A stretch of 13,848 nt of DNA from an uncultured Eubacteriales bacterium (GTDB lineage: Bacteria; Bacillota; Clostridia; Oscillospirales; Oscillospiraceae): assembly GCA_900549705.1 (NCBI GenBank), contig URPI01000044.1:1-13848 (forward strand), written 5' to 3'. This document shows, in pieces, positions 6,604 through 12,513 of this stretch (position 1 is the first letter of the stretch; each line of letters begins with the position of its first letter). Below the pieces are notes generated by a model. It saw only the letters and a program-made list of their open reading frames with translations, was not told where the DNA came from and ran no database searches. Made by a program: the position numbers and the translations under genes.

Positions 6604-6766
6604 GATGACGCTGCGAACCTTGTACCTATCCATGGGTTCCCTGACATGCCCGGTTCGTTACCGCTCAAAAACCGTTTTGTGCCGTTTACTTAACAGCCCT
6701 TACCCGCTTCTGGTTTCCACCGAAAAACGTTACCGGGCGGGTTAGGGCAGTGACGTATTCGTATAA
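6604..6766. repeat. Intergenic repeat cluster, family 1 (two copies facing each other, plus a fragment)
   Basis: Copy A on the plus strand (6620-6657) reads TTGTACCTATCCATG, then GGTTCCCTGACATGCCCGG. Copy D on the minus strand (6766-6728) reads TTATACGAATACGTC, then CCCTAACCCGCCCGG. A fragment at 6697-6707 (CCCTTACCCGC) can pair with 6737-6747 of copy D at 10 of 11 positions. Two further copies lie at 13658 and 13725. Apart from this cluster and the flanking promoters, the gap 6541-6849 holds no gene I can support. Confidence 0.75.
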
Positions 6767-6788
6767 AAGTGCGTAGCGCAATTAAGAA

Positions 6789-6817
6789 TGGACATTTGGG
6801 CGGGAACGTGGTAGAAT
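6789..6817 (+). promoter_or_regulatory. Promoter of the MATE-GH3 unit
   Basis: TGGACA (6789-6794), a 17-base spacer and TAGAAT (6812-6817) are seen 33 bases before the MATE start codon. No promoter is seen in front of the GH3 gene, so both are probably expressed from here. Confidence 0.65.
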
Positions 6818-6849
6818 CCTGGTGAAAACAAAAGGGGGACTTTGAAACA

Positions 6850-8220
6850 ATGGAAACACGCGAAAGGCAGCAGATTACCGAGGGTGTGATTTGGAAACAG
6901 CTGCTGATTTTCTTTTTTCCAATCCTGATGGGAACATTTTTTCAGCAGATGTACAACACGGTGGATACCATCATCGTTGGCCGTCTGGTGGGCACCGAAG
7001 CGCTGGCGGCGGTGGGGGCCACCGGCCCGCTGGTGAGCATGGTCAACGGCTTTTTTATCGGTGTCAGTTCCGGTGCCACCGTGGTGCTTTCCCAGGCCTA
7101 CGGGGCGGGGGACCGCAAGGGTGTGTCGGATTCCATCCATACCGGTGTGGCGCTGTCGCTGGTGCTGGGTGTCATGCTCACGGCGATTGGAATCTGCCTC
7201 GGTGGCCGGGTGATGGGGTGGATGGGGACACCGGAAAACTGCATGGCTGATGCCACCACCTACCTGCGCATTTACTTTGCCGGTTCTATTGGTACGGTGG
7301 TCTATAACATGGGTGCGGGCATTCTGCGTGCCATGGGTGATTCCAAGCGCCCCATGCTCTTTTTGATGGTGACCTGCATTCTGAACGTGGTGCTGGATTT
7401 GCTGTTTGTGGCGGTGCTGCATATGGGTGTTGCCGGTGCGGCGCTGGCAACGGTGCTTTCCCAGATGATCAGTGCGGTGCTTCCCATCGTGGTGCTGCTG
7501 CGGCAGAAGGAAGACCGACTGGAGCTTCGGAAACTCCGCATTGAGCGCAGTCTTCTGGGGCGGATTCTGCACATTGGCATCCCGGCAGGCTTGCAGTTTG
7601 TAACCTTTGATTTTTCCAATATCCTCATTCAGTCCGGCATCAATTCCTTTGGCGACATCACCATGGCGGCCTGGACGGCGCATGGAAAAACCGATGCCCT
7701 TACCTGGATGGTCACCGGTGCCTTCGGCGTGTCCATCACCACCTTCGTGGGTCAGAATTTCGGCGCACAGAAATACAGCCGCATCCGCAAGGGTACCTGG
7801 ACCTGCCTTGCCATGGGTGTGGTGATGGTGGCGGCATTGGATGCCCTGCTGCTGGCATTCCGCACCCCCATCCTGGGTATCTACACCGATAACCCGGAGG
7901 TAATTGCAGTGGGCGGCATGGTGATGCTCTCTATCATGCCCTATGAATTTTTGTTTATGCCCATCGAGGTGTTTGCCGGAACCATGCGGGGCGTGGGCAA
8001 TTCCCTGATGCCCACCCTGATTACCGGCTCCTGCGTGTGCCTGTTCCGGGTGGTGTGGCTGATGACGGCGGTACGCCACTGGCACAGCCTGAAAACCCTG
8101 ACCCTCAGCTATCCCCTCAGCTGGGCACTGGCGGCAGCGGTGTTCCTGGTGGTCTATTTTAAGGGCAACTGGCTGCGCCGCCGGATTACCCAGTGCGGCA
8201 TGGAGTCGGAAGTACGATGA
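6850..8220 (+). CDS. MATE family multidrug/metabolite efflux transporter
   Basis: The protein has 456 residues, the usual MATE length, with hydrophobic segments along its whole length consistent with twelve helices. The ATG at 6850 follows AAAGGGGGA. Features typical of MATE proteins are the N-terminal stretch IVGRLVGTEALAAVGAT, the motif GFFIGVSSGATVVLSQAYGA, repeats of the type GAGILRAMGDSKRPM in the first half and AGTMRGVGNSLMP in the second, and TFVGQNFGAQ. MATE proteins export cationic compounds or metabolites by Na+ or H+ antiport across the inner membrane. The stop overlaps the start of the GH3 gene (ATGA at 8217-8220). The substrate is unknown. Confidence 0.95.
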   Translation: METRERQQITEGVIWKQLLIFFFPILMGTFFQQMYNTVDTIIVGRLVGTEALAAVGATGPLVSMVNGFFIGVSSGATVVLSQAYGAGDRKGVSDSIHTGVALSLVLGVMLTAIGICLGGRVMGWMGTPENCMADATTYLRIYFAGSIGTVVYNMGAGILRAMGDSKRPMLFLMVTCILNVVLDLLFVAVLHMGVAGAALATVLSQMISAVLPIVVLLRQKEDRLELRKLRIERSLLGRILHIGIPAGLQFVTFDFSNILIQSGINSFGDITMAAWTAHGKTDALTWMVTGAFGVSITTFVGQNFGAQKYSRIRKGTWTCLAMGVVMVAALDALLLAFRTPILGIYTDNPEVIAVGGMVMLSIMPYEFLFMPIEVFAGTMRGVGNSLMPTLITGSCVCLFRVVWLMTAVRHWHSLKTLTLSYPLSWALAAAVFLVVYFKGNWLRRRITQCGMESEVR

Positions 8221-9395
8221 GGCAGCGGTTATGGGCGGCAGCGGTGACGGTTGTGTGCGCCGTGACGGCGCTGCTGATTTTGACGGTACAGAACAGAGCA
8301 CCGGCCTCCGCCGCAGATGAAGCGGCAGCCCGGCAGGAAACATCCGATTGGAAAACGGAGCCGATGCCCACAGGCGACCCCATGGAGGAACTGATGGACT
8401 CCCTTACCATGGAGCAGAAGGTGGGGCAGATTTTCCTTGCCCGCTGCCCGGAAACGGGAGCAGCGGAGGCGGTGCGGCAGTACCACCTGGGCGGATTTGT
8501 GCTGTTTGACCGGGACTTCGAGGGAGAGACTCCGTCATCCATGGCGCAAAAAATCGCGGGCTACCAAGGTGTTTCCGACATCCCACTGCTGATTGCGGTG
8601 GACGAGGAGGGCGGAACGGTCAACCGGGTCAGCAGTCACAAGGCATTCCGCGCCTATCCGTTCCCGTCTCCCCGGGAGCTGTACACCAAGGGCGGGCTGG
8701 AATTGATACACAACACTGAGGCGGAAAAGGCTCAGCTCCTTTCCGGGCTGGGCATCAATGTGAATCTGGCACCGGTGTGCGACATGACAACAAACCCCGG
8801 TGCGTTTATGTATCGCCGCTCTCTGGGGCAGTCCCCGGCGGTGACAGGGGAGTTTGTGACGGACAGCATCCAGACCATGGGGCGCTTCGGCGTGGCGGCG
8901 GTGATGAAGCATTTTCCCGGTTATGGCAACAATGCCGATACCCACACAGGCATTGCCCGGGACAGCCGCAGCCTGGAGACGTTGGAAACGGAGGATATGC
9001 AGCCTTTCTTCGCGGGGATCTCCGCCGGGGGCGGGGCAATCCTGGTCAGTCACACCATTGTGGAGGCCATCGACCGGGAGTACCCGGCAAGCCTGTCCCA
9101 GCCCATGAATTACTATCTGCGGCTTGCCATGAACTTCGGCGGCGTTATCATCACGGATGACCTGTCCATGGATGCCATTGCGGCGCAGTATGGTACGGAG
9201 GAGGCGGCGGTACTGGCGGTACTGGCAGGCAACGACCTGCTGTGCTCCACGGAATTTGAAACGCAGTACAGCGCGGTCTTAAAGGCGTGCCGCAGCGGGA
9301 GAATCCCGGAGACGGTGCTGAACGAAGCGGTGGAGCGTGTGCTGCGCTGGAAAGCGCAGATGGGACTGGAGCTTCCCGGCTTTCCGGTGGGATAA
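8217..9395 (+). CDS. Glycoside hydrolase family 3 protein, NagZ-like beta-N-acetylhexosaminidase
   Basis: The protein has 392 residues from the ATG at 8217, whose ATGA overlaps the MATE stop codon; GGAG at 8202-8205 may serve as RBS. An in-frame GTG at 8193 would add eight residues inside the MATE gene and is less likely. The N-terminus has a hydrophobic segment (about 6-23) and an Ala-Ser-Ala site near 30-32, so the enzyme is exported or anchored. Family motifs are VDEEGGTVNR (128-137), KHFPGYG (231-237) and Asp-Thr-His (241-243), the Asp-His dyad used by NagZ, then ITDDLSM (312-318) with the probable nucleophile Asp314. The likely reaction is release of N-acetylglucosamine from cell-wall or other glycans outside the cytoplasm. 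Confidence 0.92.
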   Translation: MRQRLWAAAVTVVCAVTALLILTVQNRAPASAADEAAARQETSDWKTEPMPTGDPMEELMDSLTMEQKVGQIFLARCPETGAAEAVRQYHLGGFVLFDRDFEGETPSSMAQKIAGYQGVSDIPLLIAVDEEGGTVNRVSSHKAFRAYPFPSPRELYTKGGLELIHNTEAEKAQLLSGLGINVNLAPVCDMTTNPGAFMYRRSLGQSPAVTGEFVTDSIQTMGRFGVAAVMKHFPGYGNNADTHTGIARDSRSLETLETEDMQPFFAGISAGGGAILVSHTIVEAIDREYPASLSQPMNYYLRLAMNFGGVIITDDLSMDAIAAQYGTEEAAVLAVLAGNDLLCSTEFETQYSAVLKACRSGRIPETVLNEAVERVLRWKAQMGLELPGFPVG

Positions 9396-9430
9396 TGGCC
9401 GAGGGCGCTTTGCGCCGGATAATAAAAAAG

Positions 9431-9490
9431 AGCGGTACGAAAATGGGGCGTTTCCCACCTTCGTACCGCTTAATGAATTTTTTTATTTTT
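9431..9490. terminator. Bidirectional terminator between the GH3 gene and ribU
   Basis: AGCGGTACGAA (9431-9441) and TTCGTACCGCT (9460-9470) form an 11-bp perfect stem, with an inner TGGG/CCCA pairing. On the minus strand it is followed by CTTTTTTATT, a good T-tract for ribU. On the plus strand the T-run (9478-9490) starts eight bases after the stem, so termination there may be weaker. Confidence 0.8.
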
Positions 9491-10202
9491 TGATATTGAA
9501 CAGCGGGGCGGCCACGTGCTTATACAGCAGCATGGTCAGCAGAGAAACCACAACGCCCTTCACCACATTCAGGGGAGCCACGCAGAAGAACACAAAGGTG
9601 CTCACATTGTTCACGCCGGGGAAAATGCTGGTGCCCATGGCAATGATGCTGTCCAGGGGCATATGGAACAGCTCGGAGAACTTGGGCAGCAGGTACACGG
9701 CGTTGAAAGCGCTGCCGAATACCGCCATGCAGACCGTGCCGACGGTCAGACCCACAATGGCACTGCGCTTTGACTTGTGCAGGTGATAGATGAGGGTGGC
9801 GGGCAGCACGAAGAAGCAGCCGACCACAAAGTTTGCAAAGTCACCCACAAAGGCGGTGGAAGTGCCCTTGAGCAGCAGCTTCAGCAGAATCTTGATGCCC
9901 TCGCAGGCCACGGTGGCGCTGGGTCCAAGGTAAAAACCGGCAAGCAGCACGGGAACCTCGGAGAAGTCCAGCTTATAGAAGGTGGGAGCCAGGAAGGGCA
10001 GGGGGAAGTCCAGCATATGAAGCACCGTGGCCAGAGCGGCGCAGATGCCGATGATGCTGACCCGGCGGGCGGGGGTGACCTTTCTTCTTTCGGGCAGCAG
10101 CCTTTCGGTCAGGTGAGCGGCAATGCCAATGGCGGCGACAATGACTGCGCAGATGAGCACGAAGCTCAGGTTATTGGAGACATCCTGAATAAATTTGTTC
10201 AT
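9483..10202 (-). CDS. ribU: ECF transporter S component RibU, riboflavin uptake
   Basis: The protein has 239 residues from the ATG at 10202, with GAGGTG eight bases upstream. The frame is open further upstream, but that part lies in the riboswitch terminator. The sequence is polytopic. FYKLDFSEVPVLLAGFYLGP (76-95) and GDFANFVVGC (120-129) are typical of RibU S components, which bind riboflavin and work with the shared EcfT-EcfA1A2 energising module (not in this window). An additional N-terminal hydrophobic segment (about 13-30) and the charged linker ERLLPERRKVTPARR precede the core. The FMN riboswitch directly upstream independently supports the assignment. It is a single-gene unit. Confidence 0.95.
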   Translation of the reverse strand: MNKFIQDVSNNLSFVLICAVIVAAIGIAAHLTERLLPERRKVTPARRVSIIGICAALATVLHMLDFPLPFLAPTFYKLDFSEVPVLLAGFYLGPSATVACEGIKILLKLLLKGTSTAFVGDFANFVVGCFFVLPATLIYHLHKSKRSAIVGLTVGTVCMAVFGSAFNAVYLLPKFSELFHMPLDSIIAMGTSIFPGVNNVSTFVFFCVAPLNVVKGVVVSLLTMLLYKHVAAPLFNIKK

Positions 10203-10220
10203 TTTTCTAACACCTCTGGT

Positions 10221-10253
10221 AAAAAAATTCCCTCTGAGCATACACTCAGAGGG
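10221..10253 (-). terminator. Riboswitch-controlled terminator upstream of ribU
   Basis: CCCTCTGAG and CTCAGAGGG (10253-10245 and 10238-10230, minus strand) form a 9-bp perfect stem around a 6-base loop, followed by AATTTTTTT. It lies between the FMN aptamer and the ribU RBS, so FMN binding is expected to favour premature termination. Confidence 0.88.
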
Positions 10254-10281
10254 CGAAAATAAACGCAAAAACACTTTGCGC

Positions 10282-10390
10282 ATCTTCTTCCATCCAGACT
10301 ATACTGTCGGTATCGGAATTTCACCGATTCGGCGCAAATGCGTTCGCGGACTGTTACCGCCGGTGGGGAATTTCGCCCCGCCCTGAAGAT
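10282..10390 (-). ncRNA. FMN riboswitch (RFN element)
   Basis: The minus strand carries the conserved RFN signatures in order: ATCTTCAGGGCGGGG, AAATTCCCCACCGGCGGTA, ACAGTCCGCGA, then GCCGAATCGGTGAAATTCCG, ATACCGACAGTATAGTC and TGGATGGAAGAAGAT. The outer arms ATCTTC and GAAGAT pair to close P1. It senses FMN and turns off riboflavin uptake through the terminator at 10221-10253. A CGCAAA/TTTGCG hairpin (10264-10280) lies between aptamer and terminator and may take part in the switch. Confidence 0.97.
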
Positions 10391-10409
10391 ACTGTTCAGT
10401 TGTGACTTC

Positions 10410-10438
10410 AAGATAGCATACTTTGGGGCGCTTGTCAA
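10410..10438 (-). promoter_or_regulatory. Promoter of ribU
   Basis: On the minus strand a perfect TTGACA (10438-10433), a 17-base spacer and TATCTT (10415-10410) are seen, with the start predicted about 12 bases before the FMN aptamer. Confidence 0.8.
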
Positions 10439-10505
10439 GTGGGGGATTGTATGATAATATTTTATGGGAGTTCATGACACATCGCACCACCGGTTTCTCT
10501 CTGCA

Positions 10506-10530
10506 CCCGTAGGGGCGGCTCGAATCCGCC
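10506..10530 (+). repeat. Palindromic element of the CGTAGGGG type, copy 1
   Basis: CCGTAGGGGCGG is followed by CTCGAAT and CCGCC, so GGCGG and CCGCC can pair. The CCGTAGGGG head recurs in the opposite orientation at 10892-10884. Together they bracket the two REP copies in this 470-base gene-free stretch. Confidence 0.55.
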
Positions 10531-10586
10531 TGCTGTTTCCGGAACAGATGGGTAAATTGAATGGTGCCAGCTCCTGCAACCTCCTC

Positions 10587-10645
10587 TTGGCTTCCCCCGG
10601 GGGGAAGCTGCTGAGCGTAGCGAGGCTGATGAGGGGTGGCGACAG
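10587..10645 (+). repeat. REP-like palindromic repeat, family 2, copy 1
   Basis: It starts TTGGCTTCCCCCGGGGGGAA, continues GCTG and a short variable part, and ends CTGATGAGGGGTGGCGACAG. The start is a palindrome (CTTCCCC/GGGGAAG). An inverted, longer copy lies at 10811-10724 and a truncated copy at 13829. Confidence 0.8.
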
Positions 10646-10666
10646 GCTGGTTCACGAATGCAGCTA

Positions 10667-10702
10667 GATGAATGGCAGATGTTCCGGGTTTTACCATTCA
10701 TC
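10667..10702 (+). repeat. Inverted repeat between the two REP copies
   Basis: GATGAATGG (10667-10675) and CCATTCATC (10694-10702) are perfect inverted arms around an 18-base loop. There is no T-tract, so it is not an obvious terminator. It lies in the centre of the REP pair. Confidence 0.5.
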
Positions 10703-10723
10703 CGGGAGATTTGAAACTTTTAG

Positions 10724-10811
10724 CTATCGCAACCCCTCATCAGTCACGACAAAATATCGGTTCTGAAGTGCCGATATTTCATCGTGACAGCTTCCCCTCG
10801 GGGGAAGCCAA
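10724..10811 (-). repeat. REP-like palindromic repeat, family 2, copy 2 with enlarged central hairpin
   Basis: On the minus strand it starts TTGGCTTCCCCCGAGGGGAA and ends CTGATGAGGGGTTGCGATAG, matching copy 1 at both ends. Its middle (10743-10788) is a 46-base hairpin: GTCACGA/TCGTGAC outer and AAATATCGG/CCGATATTT inner arms, separated by a two-by-two mismatch. Copy 1 has only a short piece at this place. Confidence 0.8.
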
Positions 10812-10868
10812 GAACTCAAGAGACGTTGGCTATTTCCTTTCAACGAACCGCTCTGCTGCGTCAGCTTC

Positions 10869-10892
10869 GGGAGGCTAAGAGCCTCCCCTACG
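10869..10892 (-). repeat. Palindromic element of the CGTAGGGG type, copy 2
   Basis: On the minus strand CCGTAGGGGAGGC, TCTTA and GCCTCCC form a 7-bp perfect hairpin (10887-10881 with 10875-10869). The head CCGTAGGGG is the same as at 10506. It lies about 20 bases downstream of the DUF4830-like gene on that gene's strand. It has no T-tract, so any terminator role is uncertain. Confidence 0.55.
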
Positions 10893-10911
10893 GCGAAGAA
10901 TCTGTCGTCCC

Positions 10912-11454
10912 TTACTCCGGCATTGTGGGCATTGTGGGCATTGTGGGCATTGTGGGCGTTGTCGGCGTTGTTGCGGGGGTTGTGGGTGCGGCAGCAGCCG
11001 GGGGCATCTGGAAGCCCCGGATTTTCCCCTTGGCGGAGGTGTCCGTCACGTCACCGCCGATGACCTTGTTTTTGTAAACCAGTACGGTGGCGTAAACCGG
11101 CTCGGTTGCTCCGGGGAAATTGGTAATTTCATAGACATAGCGCATGACCTTCCGGCCAGAGAATTTGGTCAGGTCGTAGCCCTGCCCTTTTTGCAGGGCA
11201 TTATAGCGCCGGAACATTTCGCCGCTTTCTGTCGGAATCCGTACCTGGGTGGATTCCTTGGGGGCAGGCGTAACCGCCCAGCCGAAGCCCTCTAAAAACT
11301 TTACCCGGTCGTCATTGGCAAAGACGGCAGAGGTTCGGGTGGAGGCGGTTTCTTTGCCGCCAAACAGCAGGATGACTGCCAGCAGCACGGCGGCAGCGGC
11401 CAGCAAAATCACCATTAGTTTTTTGAAATCGACCTTCGCGGTCAGTATCATCAT
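10912..11454 (-). CDS. DUF4830-like membrane-anchored protein with a Pro/Thr/Met repeat tail
   Basis: The protein has 180 residues. The ATG at 11454 has GGAGGGG six bases upstream; a second ATG follows directly. A single hydrophobic segment (about 12-31) after a short basic start suggests an anchored or exported protein. The central part (FLEGFGWAVTP at 53-63, RRYNALQKGQGYDL at 82-95, RYVYEITNFPG at 105-115, VLVYKNKVIGGDV at 124-136) resembles the clostridial domain of unknown function DUF4830; this is recall, not a search. The C-terminus is low-complexity, with TMP repeated four times and degenerate PTT/ATT units before it. It probably works outside the membrane; the function is unknown. It is divergent from the pseudouridine synthase gene. 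Confidence 0.75.
   Translation of the reverse strand: MMILTAKVDFKKLMVILLAAAAVLLAVILLFGGKETASTRTSAVFANDDRVKFLEGFGWAVTPAPKESTQVRIPTESGEMFRRYNALQKGQGYDLTKFSGRKVMRYVYEITNFPGATEPVYATVLVYKNKVIGGDVTDTSAKGKIRGFQMPPAAAAPTTPATTPTTPTMPTMPTMPTMPE
10921..10974. repeat. 9-bp tandem repeat inside a coding region
   Basis: CATTGTGGG occurs four times perfectly (10921-10956), followed by two degenerate units (CGTTGTCGG, CGTTGTTGC). It codes, on the minus strand, for the Thr-Met-Pro tail of the DUF4830-like protein. The unit is a multiple of three, so copy-number change keeps the frame. Confidence 0.92.
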
Positions 11455-11536
11455 GTTCGTCCCCTCCTGAAAGATTGGTTACTGCACCATATGCGTTCCG
11501 ATGGGGGGATAGAACGGCACAGAGAAGGAGCATCAA

Positions 11537-12253
11537 ATGGAGCGACTGGATAAATTTTTGTGTGACAGCGGGGCAGGCACCCGCAGCCAGGTCAAGCTGA
11601 TTCTGAAGGCCGGGCGGGTAACGGTGGACGGAAAGCCTGAAAAGGACGGCAGCCGGAAGATTGACCCGGCAAAAAATGAGGTCATGCTGGACGGAAGCGC
11701 CCTGCGGGGACAATGCCGCGCGGTGTTCCTGATGAACAAGCCGGAGGGGTACGTCACCGCCACAGAGGATCCGGTGGAAAAAACGGTGATGGAGCTGCTG
11801 CCCCCGGAAATCCGGCATCTTGACCTGAAGCCGGTGGGGCGGCTGGACAAGGCCACCGAGGGACTGCTGCTGTTTACCAACGACGGAGAACTGCTGCACC
11901 GGCTGATTTCCCCCAAAAAGGAAGTGCCCAAAATCTATTATGCCCGCCATGAGGGCAGTGCCACGGAGGCAGACGTGGAGGCATTCTGCCGGGGGCTGGT
12001 ACTGGCAGACGGAACGGTGTGCCGCAGTGCTGTTTTGACCCCTCTGGGAAAAGGTGAGAGCCTGGTGACGGTGTGCGAGGGGAAATACCATCAGGTGCGC
12101 CGGATGATGGCATCCCGCGGCATGACGGTTGCTTACCTGGAGCGCCGTCAGGAGGGGGCACTGACCCTGGGCAATTTGCCCAGAGGATGCGTCCGGGAAT
12201 TGAACGCCCGGGAAATCCGGGAATTGGAGGAATCCGCCGGTCTGGCGGAATAA
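11537..12253 (+). CDS. RsuA/RluB-family rRNA pseudouridine synthase
   Basis: The protein has 238 residues. The ATG at 11537 has GAAGGAG six bases upstream. An N-terminal S4 RNA-binding domain (about 1-48, MERLDKFLCDSGAGTRSQVK) is followed by the catalytic domain with GRLDKATEGLLLF (101-113), where Asp104 is the catalytic residue, and EGKYHQVRRM (181-190). The family converts uridine to pseudouridine in rRNA. The short length and S4 spacing are closest to RsuA, which modifies 16S position 516 in E. coli, but the RluB/RluE branch cannot be excluded. It is a single gene; the shared divergent region 11455-11536 shows no clear promoter on either strand. Confidence 0.95.
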   Translation: MERLDKFLCDSGAGTRSQVKLILKAGRVTVDGKPEKDGSRKIDPAKNEVMLDGSALRGQCRAVFLMNKPEGYVTATEDPVEKTVMELLPPEIRHLDLKPVGRLDKATEGLLLFTNDGELLHRLISPKKEVPKIYYARHEGSATEADVEAFCRGLVLADGTVCRSAVLTPLGKGESLVTVCEGKYHQVRRMMASRGMTVAYLERRQEGALTLGNLPRGCVRELNAREIRELEESAGLAE

Positions 12254-12280
12254 ATCCGAAAAGGTCACTGGGAATATTAT

Positions 12281-12310
12281 CCAAAATCTGCTTGATTTTT
12301 GGCTGTTTCT
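12281..12310 (+). terminator. Possible weak terminator of the pseudouridine synthase gene
   Basis: CCAAAATC (12281-12288) can pair with GATTTTTGG (12294-12302, one bulged T), followed by CTGTTTCTC. The stem is AT-rich and the T-tract poor. Confidence 0.3.
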
Positions 12311-12378
12311 CTGGTACTCCTGGCATATTGCTGTAGAGAAAAGGGGAATTTTAAGGGGCGGATTTTGTCGCTCTCGGA

Positions 12379-12481
12379 ATAATACATAAAAACCGTGTAA
12401 GTTTTTGCAATAAAATGTCAAATGGCTCTTGCAAAATACGCAAAAAGCGTGTATACTAATCGTAACGTTTTTATGTATTAT
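12379..12481. promoter_or_regulatory. Candidate operator region with three related sites around the PucR-type gene promoter
   Basis: Site 1 (12382-12399) reads ATACATAAAAACCGTGTA. Site 2 (12436-12453) reads ATACGCAAAAAGCGTGTA, 54 bases further on, and overlaps the -35/-10 spacer. Site 3 on the minus strand (12481-12467) reads ATAATACATAAAAAC and is a perfect 15-base inverted match to 12379-12393. Site 2 also contains the palindrome ACGC-AAAAA-GCGT. The layout suggests binding of a dimeric or looping regulator, possibly the downstream gene product itself. Confidence 0.5.
12429..12457 (+). promoter_or_regulatory. Promoter of the PucR/CdaR-type regulator gene
   Basis: TTGCAA (12429-12434), a 17-base spacer and TATACT (12452-12457) are seen about 57 bases before the ATG. 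The spacer carries candidate operator site 2. Confidence 0.75.
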
Positions 12482-12513
12482 GCTTTTATGCGAGATACGA
12501 AGGAGGCAGCAAT

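Noticed and set aside
6742..8343. A 533-codon open frame on the minus strand, antisense to the MATE gene
   Set aside because: His-rich low-complexity translation with no RBS or family motif; the MATE gene explains the region.
10869..10956. CRISPR-like array suggested by short repeats
   Set aside because: The 9-bp units are directly adjacent and coding, with no spacers; the neighbouring palindromes are REP-like. No cas genes are present.
11312..12421. A 369-codon minus-strand frame antisense to the pseudouridine synthase
   Set aside because: The RsuA-family gene is unambiguous on the plus strand; the antisense frame crosses several gene borders.
12414..12458. A 14-codon ORF starting ATGTCAAATGGC upstream of the PucR-type gene
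   Set aside because: It lies over the -35/-10 elements of the promoter and has no RBS.
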